From an uncultured Alteromonadaceae bacterium (GTDB taxonomy: Bacteria > Pseudomonadota > Gammaproteobacteria > Enterobacterales > Alteromonadaceae), in NCBI GenBank assembly GCA_950073835.1, contig CATMRP010000023.1, positions 1 to 41,674 of the forward strand: a stretch of DNA of 41,674 nt. The letters run 5' to 3'. Within the stretch, counting starts at the first letter, position 1. Every line of letters starts with the position of its first letter. The notes under the pieces were generated by a model. The model was not told the DNA's origin, did no database searches, and worked only from the letters and a program-made list of their open reading frames with translations. The translations under genes and the position numbers were made by a program. Below are positions 26,288 through 35,328 of the stretch, piece by piece.

Positions 26288-26860
26288 ATGAAACTTTATG
26301 GCTCTGCCACGTCACCTTATGTTCGTCGAATTCGCTTATTTTTAACCGGTAAAGACTATGAGTTTATCAATATGGATATTTTTGCCAAACCGGGGCGCGA
26401 ACTGCTGCGAGCCAAGAATCCTACCCTCAAAGTACCAATGCTAGAAGATGGCGAGCTGATTATCTATGACTCCAGAGTGGTGTTTCGCTATCTGAGTGAA
26501 AAGTTCGCCCTTGCGCCCTTAAGCTGGCCGCAAGAAAATTGTCTGACCCTGATTGATGCGGCCAACGATACGTTTGTGCAGCTGATGTTGCTTAAGCGTT
26601 CCGACATTGCCAACCAGCCGGATAAACTATTTTTCAAACTCAATAACGAACGTGTTGAAACCTTGCTGACCACGCTCAATGCTGAAGTCGGGGCAGGGCA
26701 TTTCTCACAATGGGATTATCCGGCAATCTGCTTATTCTGTTTGTTAGACTGGGTAAGCTTCAGAGAGCTAGTCAGTTTCGATGCGTATCCGGCGCTACAG
26801 GCCTTCTGGCGACAGCAGCAGACACAGGCAGGTATCGCCTCAACCGATCCGCGGGCTTAG
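26288..26860 (+). CDS. Glutathione S-transferase family protein
   Basis: The 190-residue protein has an N-terminal thioredoxin-fold domain (MKLYGSATSPYVRRIRLFL, KVPMLEDGELIIYDSRVVFRYL, with the cis-Pro and the Asp-Ser gamma-glutamyl-binding pair) and an all-helical C-terminal domain. The serine in SATSPYV is in the place of the usual catalytic residue. It is shorter than SspA and lacks SspA hallmarks. Its 3' end overlaps the convergent dehydrogenase gene by 4 bp. Confidence 0.85.
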   Translation: MKLYGSATSPYVRRIRLFLTGKDYEFINMDIFAKPGRELLRAKNPTLKVPMLEDGELIIYDSRVVFRYLSEKFALAPLSWPQENCLTLIDAANDTFVQLMLLKRSDIANQPDKLFFKLNNERVETLLTTLNAEVGAGHFSQWDYPAICLFCLLDWVSFRELVSFDAYPALQAFWRQQQTQAGIASTDPRA

Positions 26861-27819
26861 TACCCTCGGTCGAAATCAAAAACGTAGATGAGCGGGGCGT
26901 TTTCAAGAAATCTTATAAGGTTATTTTTAAATATCACCGCCACGTCCTGCTCTCTTGAAATAGCCGCCGTATGCTGTGTGACGTAAGCATTGGGCATTGT
27001 CCAGTAAGGATGATCGTCGGCTAAAGGTTCATCCACAAATACGTCGAGTACCGCAGCGCGCAATTGCTGTGTCGAAAGTGCCTGGATCAGGGCCGTATCA
27101 TCAACCACAACACCTCTGCCTGCGTTAATCAGAATGCTGTGCGGCGCCATGGCTGCTAAAAACTCTGCATCGATGAAATGACGGGTAGCAGGTGTGTCTG
27201 GCAGCAGGCTCAGCACAAAGTCACAGGCAGCGGCAAATTCCAGCTTGTTATCGGGCGTAAACACCTGCGTGTAGTCGGCTGTGGCGCTGCCACGGCGATT
27301 AAGCCCCACCACTTTCATATCAAATACCGTTGCCACATCCACCAGGCTCGCTGCAATGTCACCGGCCCCGGCGATGCCCAGCGTTTTTCCTGCCAGAACA
27401 TCGAATCCCGGCGGCTGCCATTTATTCGCCGGTGCCTGCCCCGCCAGGGCAAAGCCTTCAATATTGCGCGCAAAATACAACAAATAGGAAAACACGTATT
27501 CGCGCATTTGCTGATCGAATATCCCCTTCACTCCGGTGAGCTGATAATCCCGTTTGCCAGCGCGTAATAACGGCGCATTACCGGCAAAGGTGGATTGCAG
27601 CCAACATAATTGCTGGCATTGGTTAACAATCTTTGCCAGCAAGTCGGGATCGCCCAGCGCCAGCTGTACGTGCTGACAATCAAACTGTTCAGGGTTATTG
27701 GTGGCAACCGACAGGCGGACGTTGTCTGGCAACAGCGGCGCCAGAAGCTCTGAGTAAACCTGATAGTCGCGGCTTAAGATGCTGAATTGCCAAATGGCAG
27801 ATGATGTATAGGTGGCCAT
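26857..27819 (-). CDS. D-2-hydroxyacid dehydrogenase (glyoxylate/hydroxypyruvate reductase-like)
   Basis: The 320-residue protein has a catalytic domain (about 1-105 and 285-320) and a Rossmann domain with GIAGAGDIA. The third glycine is alanine. Arg-Arg in LNRRGSAT at the end of strand 2 suggests NADPH preference, as in GhrA. Catalytic Arg is in INAGRG, Glu in DVFVDEPL and His in TQHTAA. It reduces small 2-oxoacids such as glyoxylate or hydroxypyruvate. It is divergent from the PLP enzyme with 102 bp between, so the two may share a control region. Confidence 0.87.
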   Translation of the reverse strand: MATYTSSAIWQFSILSRDYQVYSELLAPLLPDNVRLSVATNNPEQFDCQHVQLALGDPDLLAKIVNQCQQLCWLQSTFAGNAPLLRAGKRDYQLTGVKGIFDQQMREYVFSYLLYFARNIEGFALAGQAPANKWQPPGFDVLAGKTLGIAGAGDIAASLVDVATVFDMKVVGLNRRGSATADYTQVFTPDNKLEFAAACDFVLSLLPDTPATRHFIDAEFLAAMAPHSILINAGRGVVVDDTALIQALSTQQLRAAVLDVFVDEPLADDHPYWTMPNAYVTQHTAAISREQDVAVIFKNNLIRFLENAPLIYVFDFDRGY

Positions 27820-27921
27820 GAGTAAAGAAAAGTTTCCTTTATGTGATTTTTATGTGAATTATATTCCTTAATATTGTTTTAAATCCAAATTATATTCAGC
27901 TTAAAGCAAAAAGGAACTCAT

Positions 27922-29703
27922 ATGAAATCAAACCAATCGTTATCTGTGGAGACCTGTCGTCCACTGTCGCCCCGCCGCCATACCAGCGACGCTAACTCGG
28001 TAGAGCAACTGGTAGAAGAGCAACTGGCGCATTTTAACATTCGTCCTGATACCGCTTATGGCCAGGCGCTGGCCGACACGGCGCGTCATCTGTATGGTGC
28101 GCAGCAAGGTGTCCAGCAACTCTGGCAGGTTACACGAGATACCCTGGAAAGGTTAGATCAAACCGACAAGCTGAGCTATTTCAATGCTAAAAAGTTCTTG
28201 TCGTTTCAGATAGCCAAAGTACTCGATACCCTACAAAACCCCTTTCGGCAGACCTGGCAGAGTCTGAATAAATCCGCGCCACAACATTATCCGATTTTTG
28301 ACAATGTGCCGGCGCTGTTCTCGGCGACACCTGCGGTGGTGAAAACTGCAACCTACGTCTATGCCTGCACGGAATGGATAGAAGACGCTTTTGAAGGTAA
28401 AGAGTCAACGCATCAGATCTATAGCCGGTTAATGAATCCGACCAATATCTCACTGGCCAATGCCATTGTGGATCTGGAAGCCGGCGATCAGGCAGGCGCT
28501 TATCTGGCCTGGAACTTTAACTCCGGCATGGCGGCTATCGATGCGCTGTTATCAAATGTATTAAGCCATGGTGATATTCTGATTGTGTCACGCAATGTGT
28601 ATGGCGGCGTATACCAGTTGCTCCATGATTTCTTTGCCCGCGAGAATCGCTTAAACGTGACACTGGCCTGGTTTGACGGCTATTCGGCAGAGGAATTTGC
28701 CGATCATCTTGCCCATGTCCAACAGCAGTATGCCGATAAGCTGACAGCCGGTAGTCGTTTGCATGTGTACATTGAATCGCCCTGCAACCCCCATGGACTG
28801 GTACTGGATGTACCGGGTATCTGCAAACTGGCCCATGCACAGCAGCTACTGGTAATGCTTGATTCCACGTTGGCTACTCCGGTGCTGCATAAGCCCCTGC
28901 AACATGCCGATAAACAATGCCGGCCGGACTATGTGGTGCACAGCTATACCAAGGATATCTGCGGTACCGGCACCACTACAGCGGGCGTGGTCATTGGCGA
29001 AAATCACCGTATGTTCCAACCCAAAGGTACCAGTTGTAAGGGCGTCGACTGGTCGCAAACCCTGTTCTGGGACGTTTATTATATTAAGGGCGCATTCCTT
29101 GATTCAGAGAAAGCCTTTGACGTGCTGACCGGCATGAAAACGCTGACCCTGCGCATGTTAACCAAAGTGATAAACACGCAGGTATTTACCCATTTCCTCG
29201 ACTCCCATGCGCACGTTAAAGTAAACAGCCATGCCCTGAGTCATCACGACAATGCTGGCTTGCGCGAACAACTGCACAGCCATGGCTGGCCTTGTGCGCT
29301 GTTTACCGCTGAGCTCGATCTGCCGGAACTCGACCGGGTGCAATTTGCGCGCTTCTTTGATTCGCTGGAACCCGCTTTCGGCCACCAGATCAGCATCGGG
29401 CAGACCAACACGCTGATCCTGTGCCCGGCGTTAACCTCACATTCTGAAATGAGTCGGGCCGAGCAGCAAAAAGCCGGTATTTCACTAACCACCATGCGTA
29501 TTGCCATGGGCTGTGACTGTGTTAAATCACTCATCGCGCATTTCGTGCTGGCGCTAAAGCAGGCTATCGATCCGATTCATCCCGGCTTTAGTGATGGCTT
29601 TATGGCTCCGGCGCGACTGGATGAATTACACCAGCGTGTGGCGGCGGACGTCCACGCTCAATATTACGGCGCTCAGCCGACACTGGTAGATATGCTGAAA
29701 TAA
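27922..29703 (+). CDS. Long Cys/Met-metabolism-type PLP-dependent enzyme with N-terminal extension
   Basis: The 593-residue protein is about 200 residues longer than ordinary cystathionine gamma-synthase-family enzymes. The first roughly 135 residues are an extra helical region without a motif I recognise. The core then shows YSRLMNPTN, the FNSGMAAIDALL cofactor loop, SPCNPHGLVLDVPGI, MLDSTLATPVL (cofactor Asp) and the Schiff-base Lys344 in VHSYTKDICGTGTTTAG. A C-terminal domain follows with ISLTTMRIAMGCD. Likely chemistry is C-S bond exchange or lysis on a homoserine or methionine derivative; the exact reaction is open. SD AAGGAA precedes the ATG. Confidence 0.82.
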   Translation: MKSNQSLSVETCRPLSPRRHTSDANSVEQLVEEQLAHFNIRPDTAYGQALADTARHLYGAQQGVQQLWQVTRDTLERLDQTDKLSYFNAKKFLSFQIAKVLDTLQNPFRQTWQSLNKSAPQHYPIFDNVPALFSATPAVVKTATYVYACTEWIEDAFEGKESTHQIYSRLMNPTNISLANAIVDLEAGDQAGAYLAWNFNSGMAAIDALLSNVLSHGDILIVSRNVYGGVYQLLHDFFARENRLNVTLAWFDGYSAEEFADHLAHVQQQYADKLTAGSRLHVYIESPCNPHGLVLDVPGICKLAHAQQLLVMLDSTLATPVLHKPLQHADKQCRPDYVVHSYTKDICGTGTTTAGVVIGENHRMFQPKGTSCKGVDWSQTLFWDVYYIKGAFLDSEKAFDVLTGMKTLTLRMLTKVINTQVFTHFLDSHAHVKVNSHALSHHDNAGLREQLHSHGWPCALFTAELDLPELDRVQFARFFDSLEPAFGHQISIGQTNTLILCPALTSHSEMSRAEQQKAGISLTTMRIAMGCDCVKSLIAHFVLALKQAIDPIHPGFSDGFMAPARLDELHQRVAADVHAQYYGAQPTLVDMLK

Positions 29704-29728
29704 TGGGTATAAGTTACCAAGTAACCAA

Positions 29729-29754
29729 AACGGGGTATCGGCAGATACCCCGTT
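29729..29754. terminator. Bidirectional terminator-like hairpin between the PLP enzyme and Old Yellow Enzyme genes
   Basis: A perfect 11-bp stem AACGGGGTATC / GATACCCCGTT with loop GGCA sits between the convergent stop codons at 29703 and 29761. It is a strong hairpin, with only short T runs. Confidence 0.65.
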
Positions 29755-29760
29755 AACAGG

Positions 29761-30885
29761 TTATACGAGCTTCTCAGCCTGGTCGATGCCAGTGGCTTCT
29801 TCGTAGTCTGAATAATCGCTGTAGCCCTCGCTGCCACCACCGTACCAGTGACTCGGATCATCAAATGACTCAAGTGGGTAATCATTAGCAAACCTGACCG
29901 GTAAATCCGGGTTAGTGATCCAGGGGCGGCCAAACGCAATCATATCGGCGTCACCGCTGCTGATGCGTTGCTCGGCGGTGTCTTTATCGTAGCCACAGTT
30001 ACCTATCAATAGTCCTTTATACACATGGCGAAACTCCTGCAGAGTCATGGCTTCGCCGCGCTCATGAAAACCAAATGCCAGGCCGTCCATCACATGCAGA
30101 TAGCCGATCCCCAACTGATTAAGCTTATCTGCTACAAACAGATAGGTTTCTTTGTAGTCATCGGCGCCCATATCATTAAACACGCCGTTAGGCGATAAGC
30201 GCACGCCAACCTGCTCGGCAGGCCAGACGTCGAGAACCGCCTGCATGATTTCAGCTAAGAAACGGTAACGATTTTCCAGGCTGCCGCCATAGTCGTCATC
30301 GCGCTGGTTACTGCGGCTATCCAGAAACTGATTGATCAGGTAGCCATTGGCGGCATGCACTTCAACGCCGTCAAAGCCTGCTTCTTTGGCATTGATAGCA
30401 GCCTGACGATAATCTTCCACAGTGCGCTTAATATCTTCGATAGCCATGGGGCGTGGCACTTCAAAGGCTTTTTTGCCTTCAGGAGTGTAAATACCGTCGC
30501 CATCGTTAATGGCTACCGCCGACGCAGAAAATGGCAGTTCGCCGTTATGGAAGTCGCTGTGCGAAGCCCGGCCGGTGTGCCACAGTTGTAACACCATACG
30601 ACCACCTGCGGCGTGCACTCTGTCGGTAATACTTTTCCACCCGGCCGTCATCTCGCTGGTATAGATACCCGGTGCGTCCACCCAGCCATTGCCCTCTGGC
30701 GAAATACTGGTGGCCTCGCTAATCAGCAGGCCGCCTGAAGCCCGCTGTACATAGTAGTCGCCCATCATTTTATTGGGTACCCTGTCCGGGCCAGCGCGGC
30801 CACGGGTAAGCGGGGCAAGTACCATACGGTTTTTCAGCGTCTGGCCAGCAAATGTGACCGGGGATAATAAATGCGGTGCTGTCAT
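29761..30885 (-). CDS. nemA: Old Yellow Enzyme family ene-reductase (N-ethylmaleimide reductase-like)
   Basis: The FMN-dependent TIM-barrel enzyme is about 374 residues. It has the FMN-binding N-terminus (NRMVLAPLTRGRA), LQLWHTGRASH, the substrate-binding His-Asn pair in VEVHAANGYLINQFLDS, RYRFLAEI, VGVRLSPNG and the C-terminal FGRPWITNPDLP. It reduces activated C=C bonds and nitro compounds with NAD(P)H. The ATG at 30885 has AGGAG five bases upstream and is preferred to the TTG at 30888. The Lrp/AsnC gene lies 73 bp upstream on the same strand. Confidence 0.92.
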   Translation of the reverse strand: MTAPHLLSPVTFAGQTLKNRMVLAPLTRGRAGPDRVPNKMMGDYYVQRASGGLLISEATSISPEGNGWVDAPGIYTSEMTAGWKSITDRVHAAGGRMVLQLWHTGRASHSDFHNGELPFSASAVAINDGDGIYTPEGKKAFEVPRPMAIEDIKRTVEDYRQAAINAKEAGFDGVEVHAANGYLINQFLDSRSNQRDDDYGGSLENRYRFLAEIMQAVLDVWPAEQVGVRLSPNGVFNDMGADDYKETYLFVADKLNQLGIGYLHVMDGLAFGFHERGEAMTLQEFRHVYKGLLIGNCGYDKDTAEQRISSGDADMIAFGRPWITNPDLPVRFANDYPLESFDDPSHWYGGGSEGYSDYSDYEEATGIDQAEKLV

Positions 30886-30961
30886 CAAGTCTCCTTGCTT
30901 TGTACTAAGTCATTGCGCTCATGCGCTAACTCAGTTACTACGCAGCAAGGTGGTTTTTAGT

Positions 30962-31426
30962 TTATTCGAAGTAGGGCAGGGAGTTGCTGGTAACGTGATC
31001 GTAAATGAGGGTGGTTTCCACGTGGACCACTTCATCCCGGCCGGTTACCTGATTAAAAATAAAGTCGCGCAGATGCAACGCATCGGGCACACACACATGC
31101 AGTAAAAAGTCATTTTCACCGCCCATATGAAACACACTGAGCACCTCTTTTTGTCCGACCAGCTGTTGTTGAAACTGAGCAACGGTATCACGGTTATGTG
31201 AGGCCAGACGAACTGCCACCATAGCCTGAATATGGCCGCCGAGTAGGGTGTAATTAAACTGGCTGCGGGCGCCTAAAATTATCCCCTCATTTTGCAAGCG
31301 CTTGATGCGTTCAAGACACGAGGACGGCGCCAGATCCACATGGCTGGCAATGGCTTTATTGGTAATGCAGGGGTCTTTGAAGATACAGGCCAGTATGGCT
31401 ATATCGGTTTCATCAAGTTTACGCAT
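30962..31426 (-). CDS. Lrp/AsnC-family transcriptional regulator
   Basis: The 154-residue protein has an N-terminal helix-turn-helix (LDETDIAILACIFKDPCITNKAIASHVDLAPSSCLERIKRL, about 3-50) and a C-terminal RAM effector domain with VFHMGGENDFLLHV. Regulators of this group sense amino acids. It is 73 bp from the ene-reductase and 33 bp downstream of anmK on the same strand. Nearby amino-acid-related genes such as the PLP enzyme are possible targets, which is inference. Confidence 0.92.
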   Translation of the reverse strand: MRKLDETDIAILACIFKDPCITNKAIASHVDLAPSSCLERIKRLQNEGIILGARSQFNYTLLGGHIQAMVAVRLASHNRDTVAQFQQQLVGQKEVLSVFHMGGENDFLLHVCVPDALHLRDFIFNQVTGRDEVVHVETTLIYDHVTSNSLPYFE

Positions 31427-31459
31427 TATCCGTTTTCCCTTGCGATTCTGGTAGGTGAA

Positions 31460-32587
31460 TTAATCAGCCAGTGTCAGGCTACCGAGCACCACCGCGCGCG
31501 AGGCGCCGGTGACATTCGGCACATTACCCGGCACCCGGTGTAAATAGGCCCACGCCAGCCAGGCAAAGGCAACGCCCTCAACCCACTGTGGGTGCAATGC
31601 CAGGCTATCCGTGGCTTTTACTGCACAGTTCGGGAGTAGTTGGCCTAACTGTGCCATTAACTGGCCGTTAAACGCACCGCCACCGCAAACATAACATTGC
31701 TGTACCTGTTCCAGTGCGCGTATGGCATTAGCAATGGTTGTGGCTGTAAGGGCCAGCAGGGTGGCCTGAACATCTTCGGCGGGGATACTGGTATCCAGAC
31801 TGTGCAGGTGATGGCGTAGCCAGGCCAGGTTAAAGTATTCCCGGCCGGTACTCTTTGGCCCGGTATCCGAGAAATAGGGGTCAGCGAGCAGGCTATTCAA
31901 TAAGGGCTGGTTGACCGTGCCACTGGCAGCCCAGTTACCGTCGCGGTCGAAGGGTTGGTTCAGGTGCTGTAAACACCAGGCGTCCATCAGCGTATTGCCT
32001 GGACCGGTATCAAAGCCGCGGATCGACTCGGCATTAACGCCCTCGAGCACGGTAATATTGGCAAAGCCGCCGATATTAACAATTGCACGATATTCGCCGG
32101 CTTCGGCAAATCTGGCGGCGTGAAAGGCCGGTACCAGTGGCGCGCCCTGACCGCCATAAGCAATATCTTTACGGCGAAAATCTGCCACCACATCAATGCC
32201 TGTCAGGGTGGCAATGGTGTTGGGATCGCCGATTTGCAGGGTGAAGCCGTTGTCGTCCTGGTGGCCGGGCGGGCCATCGGGATAGTGACGCACGGTTTGA
32301 CCATGCGAGCCAATGGCGCGGATGTCCGCCGGTGATAAGTGCTGCTGCGCCAGCAGTTTGTTTACCGCTTCCGCAAATACCAGGCCTACGGCGCGATCGG
32401 CCTGACCAAGGTGATTAATTTCGTTAGGATTAACAGTGCAAAGCTGATGCAGTTTTTCGAGAAGTTCGGCAGGGTAAGGTATTGAAACTGCGGCAATTGG
32501 CGCTATGCAGGTATCGGTAATATCAGTCAGGATGGCGTCCACACCATCCATACTGGTTCCCGACATCACGCCAATATAGTAGGCCAT
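31460..32587 (-). CDS. anmK: Anhydro-N-acetylmuramic acid kinase AnmK
   Basis: The 375-residue sugar kinase has the family signature YIGVMSGTSMDGVDAIL at its N-terminus, GSHGQTVRHYPD, VVADFRRKDIAYGGQGAPLVPAFH, NIGGFANIT, FDTGPGNTLMDAW and the C-terminal CGGGAFNGQLM. It cleaves and phosphorylates 1,6-anhydro-MurNAc to MurNAc-6-phosphate in cell-wall recycling. It lies 4 bp after the M23 peptidase gene, so both murein-turnover functions are in one operon. Confidence 0.97.
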   Translation of the reverse strand: MAYYIGVMSGTSMDGVDAILTDITDTCIAPIAAVSIPYPAELLEKLHQLCTVNPNEINHLGQADRAVGLVFAEAVNKLLAQQHLSPADIRAIGSHGQTVRHYPDGPPGHQDDNGFTLQIGDPNTIATLTGIDVVADFRRKDIAYGGQGAPLVPAFHAARFAEAGEYRAIVNIGGFANITVLEGVNAESIRGFDTGPGNTLMDAWCLQHLNQPFDRDGNWAASGTVNQPLLNSLLADPYFSDTGPKSTGREYFNLAWLRHHLHSLDTSIPAEDVQATLLALTATTIANAIRALEQVQQCYVCGGGAFNGQLMAQLGQLLPNCAVKATDSLALHPQWVEGVAFAWLAWAYLHRVPGNVPNVTGASRAVVLGSLTLAD

Positions 32588-32591
32588 GGGT

Positions 32592-33908
32592 TTATTGCAT
32601 GGCCAGCATTATACGGCGTGAGGTGCCGAGTTGAGCGAGACGTTGCTCGGCGATTTGCATAAAGGCATCGCGCTGTTTCGGGTCGATAGGCAGTGCCTTG
32701 GGTAAATCTACGGTGCGCGGGTTGCGATGCACACCGTCGACTAAAAACTCGTAATGTACGTGGGGGCCTGATGCCAGCCCGGTACTACCAAGATAACCTA
32801 TGGTTTGACCCTGTTTGACAATGTCACCTTTCTTCACTGCTTTCTTTTTAAAGTGCAGGTATTTGGTGGTGTATTTTTCACCGTGCTGAATAAATACATA
32901 ATTACCATTGTATTTGTTATAACTGGCTTCAATCACCTTACCATCGCCCGCTGCCATCACCGGAGTGCCTACGGCTGCAACATAGTCGGTACCGCGATGC
33001 GCTTTCCAGCGTTTTTGAACCGGGTGAAAACGTGCCTTGCTAAAGTTGGAGCTAACGTACTTAAAGTTGATAGGCGCGCGCAGGAAGCTCTTGCGCATAC
33101 TGCGGCCTTCAGGAGTGTAGTAGTTGCCGTCTTCGTGCTGAATGGCGGCAAATTTTTCGCCCTGGTTAACAAATTCAGCGGCAACAATATCGCCATAGCC
33201 AACAAACTCGCCGTCGATATAGCGTTCTTCATACACTACGTTAAACGTATCGCCGCCACGGATTTCCATAGCAAAGTCGATATCCCAGCCAAAAATACCG
33301 GCCAGGTGCATAATCTGGTTATCTGTAAGGCCAGCGGCGACACCAGCGTTCCAGAAGCTTGAGGTGATCTCACCTTGGGCAAAATTGTGACGCACTTCTA
33401 CCGGTTTGCTGTCGATGTGGGATAGCAGTTCGTCGCTGTCTTCCTCGGGTTCGATATACAGGGTATCGGTAGGCGACAGGGCATAACGTAAACCGGCAAA
33501 CTGATTATCAATCACGTTGAGATCCAGCTTGTCCCCGGGGAGCAGGGTTACCAGGGTTTTCGCCTGTTCACCAGCATGGCTGACTGCGTAGGTGTCTTTA
33601 GGGCTTAATCCGGCGCGTTTGAATATTTTGGCCAGCGTATCGCCGCTTTTTACCGTGTAGGTTTGCCACTGAGGTTCGTCATCCTGCTCAATGAGCACAT
33701 CGGATTGCGTTAACGTCATCGACAGGGGGTAACGTTTGCCGGTTTCCAGGATCAGCGACTCAGTATGGCGCGATGCTTCGACCTTTTCAGACGGCAGTAA
33801 AATGAGTAATCCAACAAATGCACTCGCTGCCACCAGACCAATACGGTGCGGCCGCGGCATTTGCTTAAATAAATCAGTGAGTAATTGTGGTCTAAATATC
33901 TTTCTCAT
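32592..33908 (-). CDS. M23-family murein endopeptidase with OapA/LysM-like domain (MepM type)
   Basis: The 438-residue protein has a cytoplasmic N-terminus with the OapA-type PRPHRIGL stretch, one transmembrane anchor (about 24-42) and a LysM-like segment (about 82-125, YTVKSGDTLAKIFKRAGLS). A middle domain precedes an M23 peptidase domain with zinc ligands His304 and Asp308 (HRGTD) and His385 with His383 (HVH). It is expected to cut peptide cross-links in peptidoglycan from the periplasmic face of the inner membrane. It is divergent from tyrS and followed at 4 bp by anmK, a layout common in gammaproteobacteria. Confidence 0.95.
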   Translation of the reverse strand: MRKIFRPQLLTDLFKQMPRPHRIGLVAASAFVGLLILLPSEKVEASRHTESLILETGKRYPLSMTLTQSDVLIEQDDEPQWQTYTVKSGDTLAKIFKRAGLSPKDTYAVSHAGEQAKTLVTLLPGDKLDLNVIDNQFAGLRYALSPTDTLYIEPEEDSDELLSHIDSKPVEVRHNFAQGEITSSFWNAGVAAGLTDNQIMHLAGIFGWDIDFAMEIRGGDTFNVVYEERYIDGEFVGYGDIVAAEFVNQGEKFAAIQHEDGNYYTPEGRSMRKSFLRAPINFKYVSSNFSKARFHPVQKRWKAHRGTDYVAAVGTPVMAAGDGKVIEASYNKYNGNYVFIQHGEKYTTKYLHFKKKAVKKGDIVKQGQTIGYLGSTGLASGPHVHYEFLVDGVHRNPRTVDLPKALPIDPKQRDAFMQIAEQRLAQLGTSRRIMLAMQ

Positions 33909-34092
33909 AACAGCCTGAGAATAGCGGTTTCAGACCTGAGATGCTAGAGGGATCAAGCAAAATTCAAAGGATCAGAGGCTCAAAACGGCAAATATTCGCG
34001 TTGTAGGGTGCAGAAAGTGCATAAAGGGTTTTAATAGACGGTCGGCGCGCGTAAAATGCCCGCCCAGAATGAAGTTAGATGGAAGCAGAAAA

Positions 34093-35292
34093 ATGAGTGA
34101 CTGGCAAGCAGCCCTGGCCGAAATTAAACGGGGTACTGACGAAATATTGCCCGAAGATACCCTGATCGAAAAGTTAAAGTCAGGCAAGCCGCTAACCATT
34201 AAAGCGGGATTCGATCCGACCGCACCGGATTTGCATTTAGGCCACACGGTCCTGATTAACAAAATGCGCGCTTTCCAGCAGTTAGGCCATAACGTCGTTT
34301 TCCTGATTGGTGATTTTACCGGCTTAATCGGTGACCCGACAGGTAAGAATGTTACTCGTAAGCCTCTTACAAAAGAGCAAGTGCTTACTAACGCTAAAAC
34401 CTACCAGGACCAGGTGTTTAAAATCCTTGACCCAGAGAAAACGCAAATTCGCTTTAACTCGGAGTGGATGGACCAACTGGGTGCGGCCGGCATGATCAAG
34501 CTGGCAGCCAGTCAGACTGTGGCCAGAATGCTTGAGCGTGATGACTTTAAAAAGCGTTACGCCAACGAGCAACCTATTGCCATTCATGAATTCTTATATC
34601 CGCTGGTTCAGGGCTGGGACTCTGTGGCACTTAAAGCCGATGTTGAGCTTGGTGGTACCGATCAGCGTTTTAACCTGCTGATGGGACGTGAACTGCAAAA
34701 AGAGCAGGGCCAGTCTCAACAGGTGGTGCTGATGATGCCGCTGCTTGAAGGTCTCGATGGCGTGCAGAAGATGTCCAAGTCGTTAAACAACTACATTGGC
34801 ATTACCGATGCGCCGAATGAGATGTTTGGCAAAATTATGTCTATTTCTGATGAACTGATGTGGCGCTATTACGACCTGCTGAGCTTTAAGCCGCTGGACG
34901 AAATTGCTGAGCTTAAGCAACAAATGGCGGATGGCGCGAACCCTCGTGACATTAAAATTACGCTGGCAAAAGAAATCATTGCCCGCTTCCATTCTGAAGA
35001 AGCTGCCGAAGCCGCGCATCAGGACTTCATCCAGCGTTTTCAGAAAAATGCTATTCCTGATGACATGCCGGAAGTCACTGTTGCGTTAACCGATGGTGAA
35101 GTAGCGATTGGTAACCTGCTGAAAGAGGCCGGACTGGTTGGTTCAACCTCTGATGCCATGCGCATGATTAAGCAGGGCGCCGTAAAAATTGACGGTGAAA
35201 AAGTCACGGATACGCGTTTGGTACTCACTGAACAGGGTGAAAAGGTGTATCAGGTGGGTAAGCGTAAGTTTGCCCGCGTCACCCTGGCGTAA
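34093..35292 (+). CDS. tyrS: Tyrosyl-tRNA synthetase
   Basis: The 399-residue class I synthetase has HLGH at 48-51, KMSKS at 226-230, and a C-terminal S4 RNA-binding domain (about 335-399, [29 protein letters not shown]). It charges tRNA-Tyr. The frame extends to an ATG at 34069, but the ATG at 34093 is preceded by GGAAG and begins the conserved sequence. A terminator follows the stop codon. Confidence 0.97.
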   Translation: MSDWQAALAEIKRGTDEILPEDTLIEKLKSGKPLTIKAGFDPTAPDLHLGHTVLINKMRAFQQLGHNVVFLIGDFTGLIGDPTGKNVTRKPLTKEQVLTNAKTYQDQVFKILDPEKTQIRFNSEWMDQLGAAGMIKLAASQTVARMLERDDFKKRYANEQPIAIHEFLYPLVQGWDSVALKADVELGGTDQRFNLLMGRELQKEQGQSQQVVLMMPLLEGLDGVQKMSKSLNNYIGITDAPNEMFGKIMSISDELMWRYYDLLSFKPLDEIAELKQQMADGANPRDIKITLAKEIIARFHSEEAAEAAHQDFIQRFQKNAIPDDMPEVTVALTDGEVAIGNLLKEAGLVGSTSDAMRMIKQGAVKIDGEKVTDTRLVLTEQGEKVYQVGKRKFARVTLA

Positions 35293-35299
35293 GCTTCTG

Positions 35300-35326
35300 G
35301 TGCGCTGCGTCCTGCAGCGCACTTTT
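35300..35326 (+). terminator. Rho-independent terminator of tyrS
   Basis: A perfect 9-bp stem GTGCGCTGC / GCAGCGCAC with a 5-nt loop is followed by TTTT, 7 bp after the tyrS stop. It may also limit the convergent GNAT transcript. Confidence 0.85.
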
Positions 35327-35328
35327 CG

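Noticed and set aside
32805..33362. 185-codon open frame antisense to the M23 peptidase gene
   Set aside because: Long, but its residues follow the complement of the peptidase codons and show no domain.
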